This document shows, piece after piece, positions 24,031 to 36,786 of a DNA stretch of 64,000 nt. A program made the position numbers and the translations under genes. Position 1 is the first letter of the stretch, and each line of letters starts with the position of its first letter. The notes under the pieces were generated by a model. It made no database searches, had not been told where the DNA came from, and was given only the letters and a program-made list of their open reading frames with translations. This stretch comes from Phlebotomus papatasi (lineage: Eukaryota; Arthropoda; Insecta; Diptera; Psychodidae): contig NW_026604588.1 of assembly GCF_024763615.1 (NCBI RefSeq), positions 62,001-126,000 on the forward strand. The letters are read 5' to 3'.

Positions 24031-25169
24031 CTCCTAAACTAGAAGAGATAGACCCCCCAAAGTTGGCATCAAAAAAAATTTTTTTAGGCATATTTTGTAT
24101 GCAAATCTTTAAAGGCGAATATCTCCTAAACTAGAAGAGATAGACCCCCCAAAGTTGGCATCAAAAAAAATTTTCTTAGGCATATTTTGTATGCAAATCT
24201 TTAAAGGCGAATATCTCCTAAACTAGAAGAGATAGACCCCCAAAGTTGGCATCAAAAAAAATTTTTTTAGGCATATTTTGTATGCAAATCTTTAAAGGCG
24301 AATATCTCCTAAACTAGAAGAGATAGACCCCCCAAAGTTGGCATCAAAAAAAAATTTTTTTAGGCATATTTTGTATGTAAATCTTTAAACGCGAATATCT
24401 CCTAAACTAGAAGAGATAGACCCCCCAAAGTTGGCATCAAAAAAAATTTTCTTAGGCATATTTTGTATGCAAATCTTTAAAGGCGAATATCTCCTAAACT
24501 AGAAGAGATAGACCCCCCAAAGTTGGCATCAAAAAACATTTTTTTAGGCATATTTTGTATGCAAATCTTTAAACGCGATTATCTCCTAAACTAGAAGAGA
24601 TAGACCCCCCAAAGTTGGCATCAAAAAACATTTTTTAGGCATATTTTGTATGCAAATCTTTAAAGGCGAATATCTCCTAAACTAGAAGAGATAGACCCCC
24701 CAAAGTTGGCATCAAAAAAAATTTTCTTAGGCATATTTTGTATGCAAATCTTTAAAGGCGAATATCTCCTAAACTAGAAGAGATAGACCCCCAAAGTTGG
24801 CATCAAAAAACATTTTTTTAGGCATATTTTGTATGCAAATCTTTAAAGGCGAATATCTCCTAAACTAGAAGAGATAGACCCCCCAAAGTTGGCATCAAAA
24901 AAAATTTTTTTAGGCATATTTTGTATGCAAATCTTTAAAGGCGAATATCTCCTAAACTAGAAGAGATAGACCCCCCAAAGTTGGCATCAAAAAAAATTTT
25001 CTTAGGCATATTTTGTATGCAAATCTTTAAAGGCGAATATCTCCTAAACTAGAAGAGATAGACCCCCCAAAGTTGGCATCAAAAAAAAATTTTTTTAGGC
25101 ATATTTTGTATGCAAATCTTTAAACGCGAATATCTCCTAAACTAGAAGAGATAGACCCCCCAAAGTTGG

Positions 25170-25206
25170 CATCTTTAAAAAAAAAATAGACCCCCCAAAG
25201 TTTCTT
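25170..25206 (+). repeat. Scrambled satellite junction
   Basis: GGCATC is followed by TTTAAAAAA, then ATAGACCCCCCAAAGTTT and directly CTTAGGC. The order of A-run, C-run and T-run is rearranged over about 36 bases. Confidence 0.78.
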
Positions 25207-28200
25207 AGGCATATTTTGTATGCAAATCTTTAAAGGCGAATATCTCCTAAACTAGAAGAGATAGACCCCCCAAAGTTGGCATCAAAAAACATTTTTTTAG
25301 GCATATTTTGTATGCAAATCTTTAAACGCGATTATCTCCTAAACTAGAAGAGATAGACCCCCCAAAGTTGGCATCAAAAAAAATTTTTTTAGGCATATTT
25401 TGTATGCAAATCTTTAAAGGCGAATATCTCCTAAACTAGAAGAGATAGACCCCCCAAAGTTGGCATCAAAAAAAATTTTCTTAGGCATATTTTGTATGCA
25501 AATCTTTAAAGGCGAATATCTCCTAAACTAGAAGAGATAGACCCCCAAAGTTGGCATCAAAAAAAATTTTTTTAGGCATATTTTGTATGTAAATCTTTAA
25601 ACGCGAATATCTCCTAAACTAGAAGAGATAGACCCCCCAAAGTTGGCATCAAAAAAAAATTTTTTAGGCATATTTTGTATGTAAATCTTTAAACGCGAAT
25701 ATCTCCTAAACTAGAAGAGATAGACCCCCCAAAGTTGGCATCAAAAAAAATTTTTTTTAGGCATATTTTGTATGCAAATCTTTAAACGCGAATATCTCCT
25801 AAACTAGAAGAGATAGACCCCCCAAAGTTGGCATCAAAAAAAAATTTTTTTAGGCATATTTTGTATGTAAATCTTTAAACGCGAATATCTCCTAAACTAG
25901 AAGAGATAGACCCCCCAAAGTTGGCATCAAAAAAAAAATTTTTAGGCATATTTTGTATGTAAATCTTTAAAGGCGAATATCTCCTAAACTAGAAGAGATA
26001 GACCCCCAAAGTTGGCATCAAAAAAAATTTTTTTAGGCATATTTTGTATGTAAATCTTTAAACGCGAATATCTCCTAAACTAGAAGAGATAGACCCCCCA
26101 AAGTTGGCATCAAAAAAAAATTTTTTTAGGCATATTTTGTATGTAAATCTTTAAACGCGAATATCTCCTAAACTAGAAGAGATAGACCCCCCAAAGTTGG
26201 CATCAAAAAAAATTTTCTTAGGCATATTTTGTATGCAAATCTTTAAAGGCGAATATCTCCTAAACTAGAAGAGATAGACCCCCCAAAGTTGGCATCAAAA
26301 AACATTTTTTTAGGCATATTTTGTATGCAAATCTTTAAACGCGATTATCTCCTAAACTAGAAGAGATAGACCCCCCAAAGTTGGCATCAAAAAACATTTT
26401 TTAGGCATATTTTGTATGCAAATCTTTAAAGGCGAATATCTCCTAAACTAGAAGAGATAGACCCCCCAAAGTTGGCATCAAAAAAAATTTTCTTAGGCAT
26501 ATTTTGTATGCAAATCTTTAAAGGCGAATATCTCCTAAACTAGAAGAGATAGACCCCCCAAAGTTGGCATCAAAAAAAAATTTTTTTAGGCATATTTTGT
26601 ATGTAAATCTTTAAACGCGAATATCTCCTAAACTAGAAGAGATAGACCCCCCAAAGTTGGCATCAAAAAAAATTTTTTTAGGCATATTTTGTATACAAAT
26701 CTTTAAACGCGAATATCTCCTAAACTAGAAGAGATAGACCCCCCAAAGTTGGCATCAAAAAAAATTTTCTTAGGCATATTTTGTATGCAAATCTTTAAAG
26801 GCGAATATCTCCTAAACTAGAAGAGATAGACCCCCCAAAGTTGGCATCAAAAAACATTTTTTTAGGCATATTTTGTATGCAAATCTTTAAACGCGAATAT
26901 CTCCTAAACTAGAAGAGATAGACCCCCCAAAGTTGGCATCAAAAAAAATTTTTTTAGGCATATTTTGTATGCAAATCTTTAAAGGCGAATATCTCCTAAA
27001 CTAGAAGAGATAGACCCCCCAAAGTTGGCATCAAAAAAAATTTTTTTAGGCATATTTTGTATGCAAATCTTTAAAGGCGAATATCTCCTAAACTAGAAGA
27101 GATAGACCCCCCAAAGTTGGCATCAAAAAAAATTTTTTTAGGCATATTTTGTATGTAAATCTTTAAACGCGAATATCTCCTAAACTAGAAGAGATAGACC
27201 CCCCAAAGTTGGCATCAAAAAAATTTTTTTAGGCATATTTTGTATGCAAATCTTTAAAGGCGAATATCTCCTAAACTAGAAGAGATAGACCCCCCAAAGT
27301 TGGCATCAAAAAAAATTTTTTTTAGGCATATTTTGTATGCAAATCTTTAAAGGCGAATATCTCCTAAACTAGAAGAGATAGACCCCCCAAAGTTGGCATC
27401 AAAAAAAATTTTTTTAGGCATATTTTGTATGTAAATCTTTAAACGCGAATATCTCCTAAACTAGAAGAGATAGACCCTCCAAAGTTGGCATCAAAAAAAA
27501 ATTTTTTAGGCATATTTTGTATGTAAATCTTTAAACGCGAATATCTCCTAAACTAGAAGAGATAGACCCCCCAAAGTTGGCATCAAAAAAAATTTTTTTT
27601 AGGCATATTTTGTATGCAAATCTTTAAACGCGAATATCTCCTAAACTAGAAGAGATAGACCCCCCAAAGTTGGCATCAAAAAAAAATTTTTTTAGGCATA
27701 TTTTGTATGTAAATCTTTAAACGCGAATATCTCCTAAACTAGAAGAGATAGACCCCCCAAAGTTGGCATCAAAAAAAAATTTTTTAGGCATATTTTGTAT
27801 GTAAATCTTTAAAGGCGAATATCTCCTAAACTAGAAGAGATAGACCCCCAAAGTTGGCATCAAAAAAAATTTTTTTAGGCATATTTTGTATGTAAATCTT
27901 TAAACGCGAATATCTCCTAAACTAGAAGAGATAGACCCCCCAAAGTTGGCATCAAAAAAAAAATTTTTTAGGCATATTTTGTATGTAAATCTTTAAACGC
28001 GAATATCTCCTAAACTAGAAGAGATAGACCCCCCAAAGTTGGCATCAAAAAACATTTTTTAGGCATATTTTGTATGCAAATCTTTAAAGGCGAATATCTC
28101 CTAAACTAGAAGAGATAGACCCCCCAAAGTTGGCATCAAAAAAAATTTTCTTAGGCATATTTTGTATGCAAATCTTTAAAGGCGAATATCTCCTAAACTA

Positions 28201-31200
28201 GAAGAGATAGACCCCCAAAGTTGGCATCAAAAAACATTTTTTTAGGCATATTTTGTATGCAAATCTTTAAAGGCGAATATCTCCTAAACTAGAAGAGATA
28301 GACCCCCCAAAGTTGGCATCAAAAAAAATTTTCTTAGGCATATTTTGTATGCAAATCTTTAAAGGCGAATATCTCCTAAACTAGAAGAGATAGACCCCCA
28401 AAGTTGGCATCAAAAAACATTTTTTTAGGCATATTTTGTATGCAAATCTTTAAAGGCGAATATCTCCTAAACTAGAAGAGATAGACCCCCCAAAGTTGGC
28501 ATCAAAAAACATTTTTTTAGGCATATTTTGTATGCAAATCTTTAAAGGCGAATATCTCCTAAACTAGAAGAGATAGACCCCCCAAAGTTGGCATCAAAAA
28601 ACATTTTTTAGGCATATTTTGTATGCAAATCTTTAAAGGCGAATATCTCCTAAACTAGAAGAGATAGACCCCCCAAAGTTGGCATCAAAAAAAATTTTCT
28701 TAGGCATATTTTGTATGCAAATCTTTAAAGGCGAATATCTCCTAAACTAGAAGAGATAGACCCCCCAAAGTTGGCATCAAAAAAAATTTTCTTAGGCATA
28801 TTTTGTATGCAAATCTTTAAAGGCGAATATCTCCTAAACTAGAAGAGATAGACCCCCCAAAGTTGGCATCAAAAAACATTTTTTTAGGCATATTTTGTAT
28901 GCAAATCTTTAAAGGCGAATATCTCCTAAACTAGAAGAGATAGACCCCCCAAAGTTGGCATCAAAAAAAATTTTCTTAGGCATATTTTGTATGCAAATCT
29001 TTAAAGGCGAATATCTCCTAAACTAGAAGAGATAGACCCCCAAAGTTGGCATCAAAAAACATTTTTTTAGGCATATTTTGTATGCAAATCTTTAAAGGCG
29101 AATATCTCCTAAACTAGAAGAGATAGACCCCCCAAAGTTGGCATCAAAAAACATTTTTTTAGGCATATTTTGTATGCAAATCTTTAAAGGCGAATATCTC
29201 CTAAACTAGAAGAGATAGACCCCCCAAAGTTGGCATCAAAAAACATTTTTTAGGCATATTTTGTATGCAAATCTTTAAAGGCGAATATCTCCTAAACTAG
29301 AAGAGATAGACCCCCCAAAGTTGGCATCAAAAAAAATTTTTTTAGGCATATTTTGTATGCAAATCTTTAAAGGCGAATATCTCCTAAACTAGAAGAGATA
29401 GACCCCCCAAAGTTGGCATCAAAAAACATTTTTTTAGGCATATTTTGTATGCAAATCTTTAAAGGCGAATATCTCCTAAACTAGAAGAGATAGACCCCCC
29501 AAAGTTGGCATCAAAAAAAATTTTTTTAGGCATATTTTGTATGCAAATCTTTAAAGGCGAATATCTCCTAAACTAGAAGAGATAGACCCCCCAAAGTTGG
29601 CATCAAAAAAAAAAATTTTCTTAGGCATATTTTGTATGCAAATCTTTAAAGGCGAATATCTCCTAAACTAGAAGAGATAGACCCCCCAAAGTTGGCATCA
29701 AAAAAAAATTTTTTTAGGCATATTTTGTATGTAAATCTTTAAACGCGAATATCTCCTAAACTAGAAGAGATAGACCCCCCAAAGTTGGCATCAAAAAAAA
29801 TTTTTTTAGGCATATTTTGTATACAAATCTTTAAACGCGAATATCTCCTAAACTAGAAGAGATAGACCCCCCAAAGTTGGCATCAAAAAAAATTTTCTTA
29901 GGCATATTTTGTATGCAAATCTTTAAAGGCGAATATCTCCTAAACTAGAAGAGATAGACCCCCCAAAGTTGGCATCAAAAAACATTTTTTTAGGCATATT
30001 TTGTATGCAAATCTTTAAACGCGATTATCTCCTAAACTAGAAGAGATAGACCCCCCAAAGTTGGCATCAAAAAAAATTTTTTTAGGCATATTTTGTATGC
30101 AAATCTTTAAAGGCGAATATCTCCTAAACTAGAAGAGATAGACCCCCCAAAGTTGGCATCAAAAAAAATTTTCTTAGGCATATTTTGTATGCAAATCTTT
30201 AAAGGCGAATATCTCCTAAACTAGAAGAGATAGACCCCCAAAGTTGGCATCAAAAAAAATTTTTTTAGGCATATTTTGTATGTAAATCTTTAAACGCGAA
30301 TATCTCCTAAACTAGAAGAGATAGACCCCCCAAAGTTGGCATCAAAAAAAAATTTTTAGGCATATTTTGTATGCAAATCTTTAAAGGCGAATATCTCCTA
30401 AACTAGAAGAGATAGACCCCCCAAAGTTGGCATCAAAAAAAATTTTTTTAGGCATATTTTGTATGCAAATCTTTAAAGGCGAATATCTCCTAAACTAGAA
30501 GAGATAGACCCCCCAAAGTTGGCATCAAAAAAAATTTTTTTAGGCATATTTTGTATGCAAATCTTTAAAGGCGAATATCTCCTAAACTAGAAGAGATAGA
30601 CCCCCCAAAGTTGGCATCAAAAAAAAATTTTTTAGGCATATTTTGTATGTAAATCTTTAAACGCGAATATCTCCTAAACTAGAAGAGATAGACCCCCCAA
30701 AGTTGGCATCAAAAAAAATTTTTTTTAGGCATATTTTGTATGCAAATCTTTAAACGCGAATATCTCCTAAACTAGAAGAGATAGACCCCCCAAAGTTGGC
30801 ATCAAAAAAAAATTTTTTTAGGCATATTTTGTATGTAAATCTTTAAAGGCGAATATCTCCTAAACTAGAAGAGATAGACCCCCCAAAGTTGGCATCAAAA
30901 AAAAATTTTTTAGGCATATTTTGTATGCAAATCTTTAAAGGCGAATATCTCCTAAACTAGAAGAGATAGACCCCCCAAAGTTGGCATCAAAAAAAATTTT
31001 TTTAGGCATATTTTGTATGCAAATCTTTAAAGGCGAATATCTCCTAAACTAGAAGAGATAGACCCCCCAAAGTTGGCATCAAAAAAAAATTTTTTTAGGC
31101 ATATTTTGTATGCAAATCTTTAAAGGCGAATATCTCCTAAACTAGAAGAGATAGACCCCCCAAAGTTGGCATCAAAAAAAATTTTTTTAGGCATATTTTG

Positions 31201-32747
31201 TATGCAAATCTTTAAAGGCGAATATCTCCTAAACTAGAAGAGATAGACCCCCCAAAGTTGGCATCAAAAAACATTTTTTTAGGCATATTTTGTATGCAAA
31301 TCTTTAAACGCGAATATCTCCTAAACTAGAAGAGATAGACCCCCCAAAGTTGGCATCAAAAAACATTTTTTAGGCATATTTTGTATGCAAATCTTTAAAG
31401 GCGAATATCTCCTAAACTAGAAGAGATAGACCCCCCAAAGTTGGCATCAAAAAAAATTTTCTTAGGCATATTTTGTATGCAAATCTTTAAAGGCGAATAT
31501 CTCCTAAACTAGAAGAGATAGACCCCCCAAAGTTGGCATCAAAAAACATTTTTTTAGGCATATTTTGTATGCAAATCTTTAAAGGCGAATATCTCCTAAA
31601 CTAGAAGAGATAGACCCCCCAAAGTTGGCATCAAAAAAAATTTTCTTAGGCATATTTTGTATGCAAATCTTTAAAGGCGAATATCTCCTAAACTAGAAGA
31701 GATAGACCCCCCAAAGTTGGCATCAAAAAAATTTTTTTTAGGCATATTTTGTATGCAAATCTTTAAACGCGATTATCTCCTAAACTAGAAGAGATAGACC
31801 CCCCAAAGTTGGCATCAAAAAAAACATTTTTTTAGGCATATTTTGTATGCAAATCTTTAAAGGCGAATATCTCCTAAACTAGAAGAGATAGACCCCCCAA
31901 AGTTGGCATCAAAAAAAATTTTTCTTAGGCATATTTTGTATGCAAATCTTTAAAGGCGAATATCTCCTAAACTAGAAGAGATAGACCCCCAAAGTTGGCA
32001 TCAAAAAAAATTTTTTTAGGCATATTTTGTATGTAAATCTTTAAACGCGAATATCTCCTAAACTAGAAGAGATAGACCCCCCAAAGTTGGCATCAAAAAA
32101 AAATTTTTTTAGGCATATTTTGTATGCAAATCTTTAAAGGCGAATATCTCCTAAACTAGAAGAGATAGACCCCCCAAAGTTGGCATCAAAAAAAAATTTT
32201 TTTAGGCATATTTTGTATGCAAATCTTTAAAGGCGAATATCTCCTAAACTAGAAGAGATAGACCCCCAAAGTTGGCATCAAAAAAAATTTTTTTAGGCAT
32301 ATTTTGTATGTAAATCTTTAAACGCGAATATCTCCTAAACTAGAAGAGATAGACCCCCCAAAGTTGGCATCAAAAAAAAATTTTTTAGGCATATTTTGTA
32401 TGTAAATCTTTAAACGCGAATATCTCCTAAACTAGAAGAGATAGACCCCCCAAAGTTGGCATCAAAAAAAAATTTTTTTAGGCATATTTTGTATGCAAAT
32501 CTTTAAACGCGAATATCTCCTAAACTAGAAGAGATAGACCCCCCAAAGTTGGCATCAAAAAAAAATTTTTTTAGGCATATTTTGTATGTAAATCTTTAAA
32601 CGCGAATATCTCCTAAACTAGAAGAGATAGACCCCCCAAAGTTGGCATCAAAAAAAAATTTTTTTAGGCATATTTTGTATGTAAATCTTTAAACGCGAAT
32701 ATCTCCTAAACTAGAAGAGATAGACCCCCCAAAGTTGGCATCAAAAA

Positions 32748-32985
32748 AAAATCAAAAAAAAATATCTCCTAAACTAGAAGAGATTTTTTAGGCATATTTT
32801 GTATGCAAATCTTTAAACGCGAATATCTCCTAAACTAGAAGAGATAGACCCCCCAAAGTTGGCATCAAAAAAAAATTTTTTTAGGCATATTTTGTATGTA
32901 AATCTTTAAAGGCGAATATCTCCTAAACTAGAAGAGATAGACCCCCAAAGTTGGCATCAAAAAAAATTTTGTTTTTTTAGGCATA
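32748..32985 (+). repeat. Two scrambled junctions
   Basis: At 32748-32790 the ATC plus A-run is doubled and leads straight into ATATCTCC. The sequence then jumps from GAGAT into the T-run and AGGC. At about 32966-32982 AATTTTG is inserted ahead of a second T-run. Both use A/T-run homology at the joins. Confidence 0.78.
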
Positions 32986-33680
32986 TTTTGTATGTAAATC
33001 TTTAAACGCGAATATCTCCTAAACTAGAAGAGATAGACCCCCCAAAGTTGGCATCAAAAAAAAATTTTTTAGGCATATTTTGTATGTAAATCTTTAAACG
33101 CGAATATCTCCTAAACTAGAAGAGATAGACCCCCCAAAGTTGGCATCAAAAAAAAATTTTTTAGGCATATTTTGTATGTAAATCTTTAAACGCGAATATC
33201 TCCTAAACTAGAAGAGATAGACCCCCCAAAGTTGGCATCAAAAAAAAATTTTTAGGCATATTTTGTATGCAAATCTTTAAAGGCGAATATCTCCTAAACT
33301 AGAAGAGATAGACCCCCCAAAGTTGGCATCAAAAAAAATTTTTTTTTAGACATATTTTGTATGCAAATCTTTAAAGGCGAATATCTCCTAAACTAGAAGA
33401 GATAGACCCCCCAAAGTTGGCATAAAAAAAAATTTTTTTAGGCATATTTTGTATGTAAATCTTTAAAGGCGAATATCTCCTAAACTAGAAGAGATAGACC
33501 CCCCAAAGTTGGCATCAAAAAAAATTTTTTTAGGCATATTTTGTATGCAAATCTTTAAACGCGAATATCTCCTAAACTAGAAGAGATAGACCCCCCAAAG
33601 TTGGCATCAAAAAAAAAATTTTTTTAGGCATATTTTGTATGCAAATCTTTAAAGGCGAATATCTCCTAAACTAGAAGAGA

Positions 33681-33705
33681 TAGCAAATCTTTAAAGGCGA
33701 ATATC
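33681..33705 (+). repeat. Scrambled junction: GATAG joined to CAAATC
   Basis: AGAGATAG passes directly into CAAATCTTTAAAGG, skipping the C-run, A/T run and first dyad. About 57 bases of a monomer are missing at this point. Confidence 0.78.
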
Positions 33706-33990
33706 TCCTAAACTAGAAGAGATAGACCCCCCAAAGTTGGCATCAAAAAAAATTTTTTTTTAGACATATTTTGTATGCAAATCTTTAAAGGCGAATATCT
33801 CCTAAACTAGAAGAGATAGACCCCCCAAAGTTGGCATCAAAAAAAAATTTTTCTAGGCATATTTTGTATGCAAATCTTTAAAGGCGAATATCTCCTAAAC
33901 TAGAAGAGATAGACCCCCCAAAGTTGGCATCAAAAAAAAATTTTTCTAGGCATATTTTGTATGCAAATCTTTAAAGGCGAATATCTCCTA

Positions 33991-34660
33991 AATTAGAAGA
34001 GATAGACCCCCCAAAGTTGGCATCAAAAAAAAATTTTTTTAGGCATATTTTGTATGCAAATCTTTAAACGCGAATATCTCCTAAACTAGAAGAGATAGAC
34101 CCCCCAAAGTTGGCATCAAAAAAAAATTTTTTTAGGCATATTTTGTATGTAAATCTTTAAACGCGAATATCTCCTAAACTAGAAGAGATAGACCCCCCAA
34201 AGTTGGCATCAAAAACAATTTTTTTAGGCATATTTTGTATGTAAATCTTTAAAGGCGAATATCTCCTAAACTAGAAGAGATAGACCCCCCAAAGTTGGCA
34301 TCAAAAAAAAATTTTTAGGCATATTTTGTATGCAAATCTTTAAAGGCGAATATCTCCTAAACTAGAAGAGATAGACCCCCCAAAGTTGGCATCAAAAAAA
34401 ATTTTTTTTTAGACATATTTTGTATGCAAATCTTTAAAGGCGAATATCTCCTAAACTAGAAGAGATAGACCCCCCAAAGTTGGCATAAAAAAAAATTTTT
34501 TTAGGCATATTTTGTATGTAAATCTTTAAAGGCGAATATCTCCTAAACTAGAAGAGATAGACCCCCCAAAGTTGGCATCAAAAAAAAATTTTTTTAGGCA
34601 TATTTTGTATGCAAATCTTTAAACGCGAATATCTCCTAAACTAGAAGAGATAACCCCCCA
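33991..34660 (+). repeat. Higher-order block, first copy (partner 36117-36786)
   Basis: TAAATTAG in place of TAAACTAG (33991 and 36117), AAAAACAATT (C at 34216 and 36342) and GATAACCCCCC in place of GATAGACCCCCC (34651 and 36777) all repeat at exactly 2126. A GATAACCCCCC monomer also occurs at 35759, splitting 2126 into 1108 and 1018, i.e. 12 and 11 monomers. The block is therefore built from units of about 1.0-1.1 kb. Confidence 0.9.
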
Positions 34661-36116
34661 AAGTTGGCATCAAAAAAAAAATTTTTAGGCATATTTTGTA
34701 TGCAAATCTTTAAAGGCGAATATCTCCTAAACTAGAAGAGATAGACCCCCCAAAGTTGGCATCAAAAAAAAAAATTTTTTAGGCATATTTTGTATGCAAT
34801 TCTTTAAAGGCGAATATCTCCTAAACTAGAAGAGATAGACCCCCCAAAGTTGGCATCAAAAAAAAATTTTTTTAGGCATATTTTGTATGCAAATCTTTAA
34901 ACGCGAATATCTCCTAAACTAGAAGAGATAGACCCCCCAAAGTTGGCATCAAAAAAAATTTTTTTAGGCATATTTTGTATGCAAATCTTTAAAGGCGAAT
35001 ATCTCCTAAACTAGAAGAGATAGACCCCCCAAAGTTGGCATCAAAAAAAATTTTTTTAGGCATATTTTGTATGTAAATCTTTAAACGCGAATATCTCCTA
35101 AACTAGAAGAGATAGACCCCCCCAAAGTTGGCATCAAAAAAAAATTTTTTAGGCATATTTTGTATGTAAATCTTTAAACGCGAATATCTCCTAAACTAGA
35201 AGAGATAGACCCCCCAAAGTTGGCATCAAAAAAAAATTTTTTAGGCATATTTTGTATGTAAATCTTTAAACGCGAATATCTCCTAAACTAGAAGAGATAG
35301 ACCCCCCAAAGTTGGCATCAAAAAAAAATTTTTTAGGCATATTTTGTATGTAAATCTTTAAACGCGAATATCTCCTAAACTAGAAGAGATAGACCCCCCA
35401 AAGTTGGCATCAAAAAAAAATTTTTAGGCATATTTTGTATGCAAATCTTTAAAGGCGAATATCTCCTAAACTAGAAGAGATAGACCCCCCAAAGTTGGCA
35501 TCAAAAAAAATTTTTTTTTAGACATATTTTGTATGCAAATCTTTAAAGGCGAATATCTCCTAAACTAGAAGAGATAGACCCCCCAAAGTTGGCATAAAAA
35601 AAAATTTTTTTAGGCATATTTTGTATGTAAATCTTTAAAGGCGAATATCTCCTAAACTAGAAGAGATAGACCCCCCAAAGTTGGCATCAAAAAAAATTTT
35701 TTTAGGCATATTTTGTATGCAAATCTTTAAACGCGAATATCTCCTAAACTAGAAGAGATAACCCCCCAAAGTTGGCATCAAAAAAAAAATTTTTAGGCAT
35801 ATTTTGTATGCAAATCTTTAAAGGCGAATATCTCCTAAACTAGAAGAGATAGACCCCCCAAAGTTGGCATCAAAAAAAATTTTTTTTTAGACATATTTTG
35901 TATGCAAATCTTTAAAGGCGAATATCTCCTAAACTAGAAGAGATAGACCCCCCAAAGTTGGCATCAAAAAAAATTTTTCTAGGCATATTTTGTATGCAAA
36001 TCTTTAAAGGCGAATATCTCCTAAACTAGAAGAGATAGACCCCCCAAAGTTGGCATCAAAAAAAAATTTTTCTAGGCATATTTTGTATGCAAATCTTTAA
36101 AGGCGAATATCTCCTA

Positions 36117-36786
36117 AATTAGAAGAGATAGACCCCCCAAAGTTGGCATCAAAAAAAAATTTTTTTAGGCATATTTTGTATGCAAATCTTTAAACGCGAA
36201 TATCTCCTAAACTAGAAGAGATAGACCCCCCAAAGTTGGCATCAAAAAAAAATTTTTTTAGGCATATTTTGTATGTAAATCTTTAAACGCGAATATCTCC
36301 TAAACTAGAAGAGATAGACCCCCCAAAGTTGGCATCAAAAACAATTTTTTTAGGCATATTTTGTATGTAAATCTTTAAAGGCGAATATCTCCTAAACTAG
36401 AAGAGATAGACCCCCCAAAGTTGGCATCAAAAAAAAATTTTTAGGCATATTTTGTATGCAAATCTTTAAAGGCGAATATCTCCTAAACTAGAAGAGATAG
36501 ACCCCCCAAAGTTGGCATCAAAAAAAATTTTTTTTTAGACATATTTTGTATGCAAATCTTTAAAGGCGAATATCTCCTAAACTAGAAGAGATAGACCCCC
36601 CAAAGTTGGCATAAAAAAAAATTTTTTTAGGCATATTTTGTATGTAAATCTTTAAAGGCGAATATCTCCTAAACTAGAAGAGATAGACCCCCCAAAGTTG
36701 GCATCAAAAAAAAATTTTTTTAGGCATATTTTGTATGCAAATCTTTAAACGCGAATATCTCCTAAACTAGAAGAGATAACCCCCCA
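36117..36786 (+). repeat. Higher-order block, second copy (partner 33991-34660)
   Basis: It carries TAAATTAG, AAAAACAATT and GATAACCCCCC in the same order and spacing as the first copy. GATAACCCCCC is also found near 20520, showing that the unit family extends back to about 20 kb. Confidence 0.9.
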
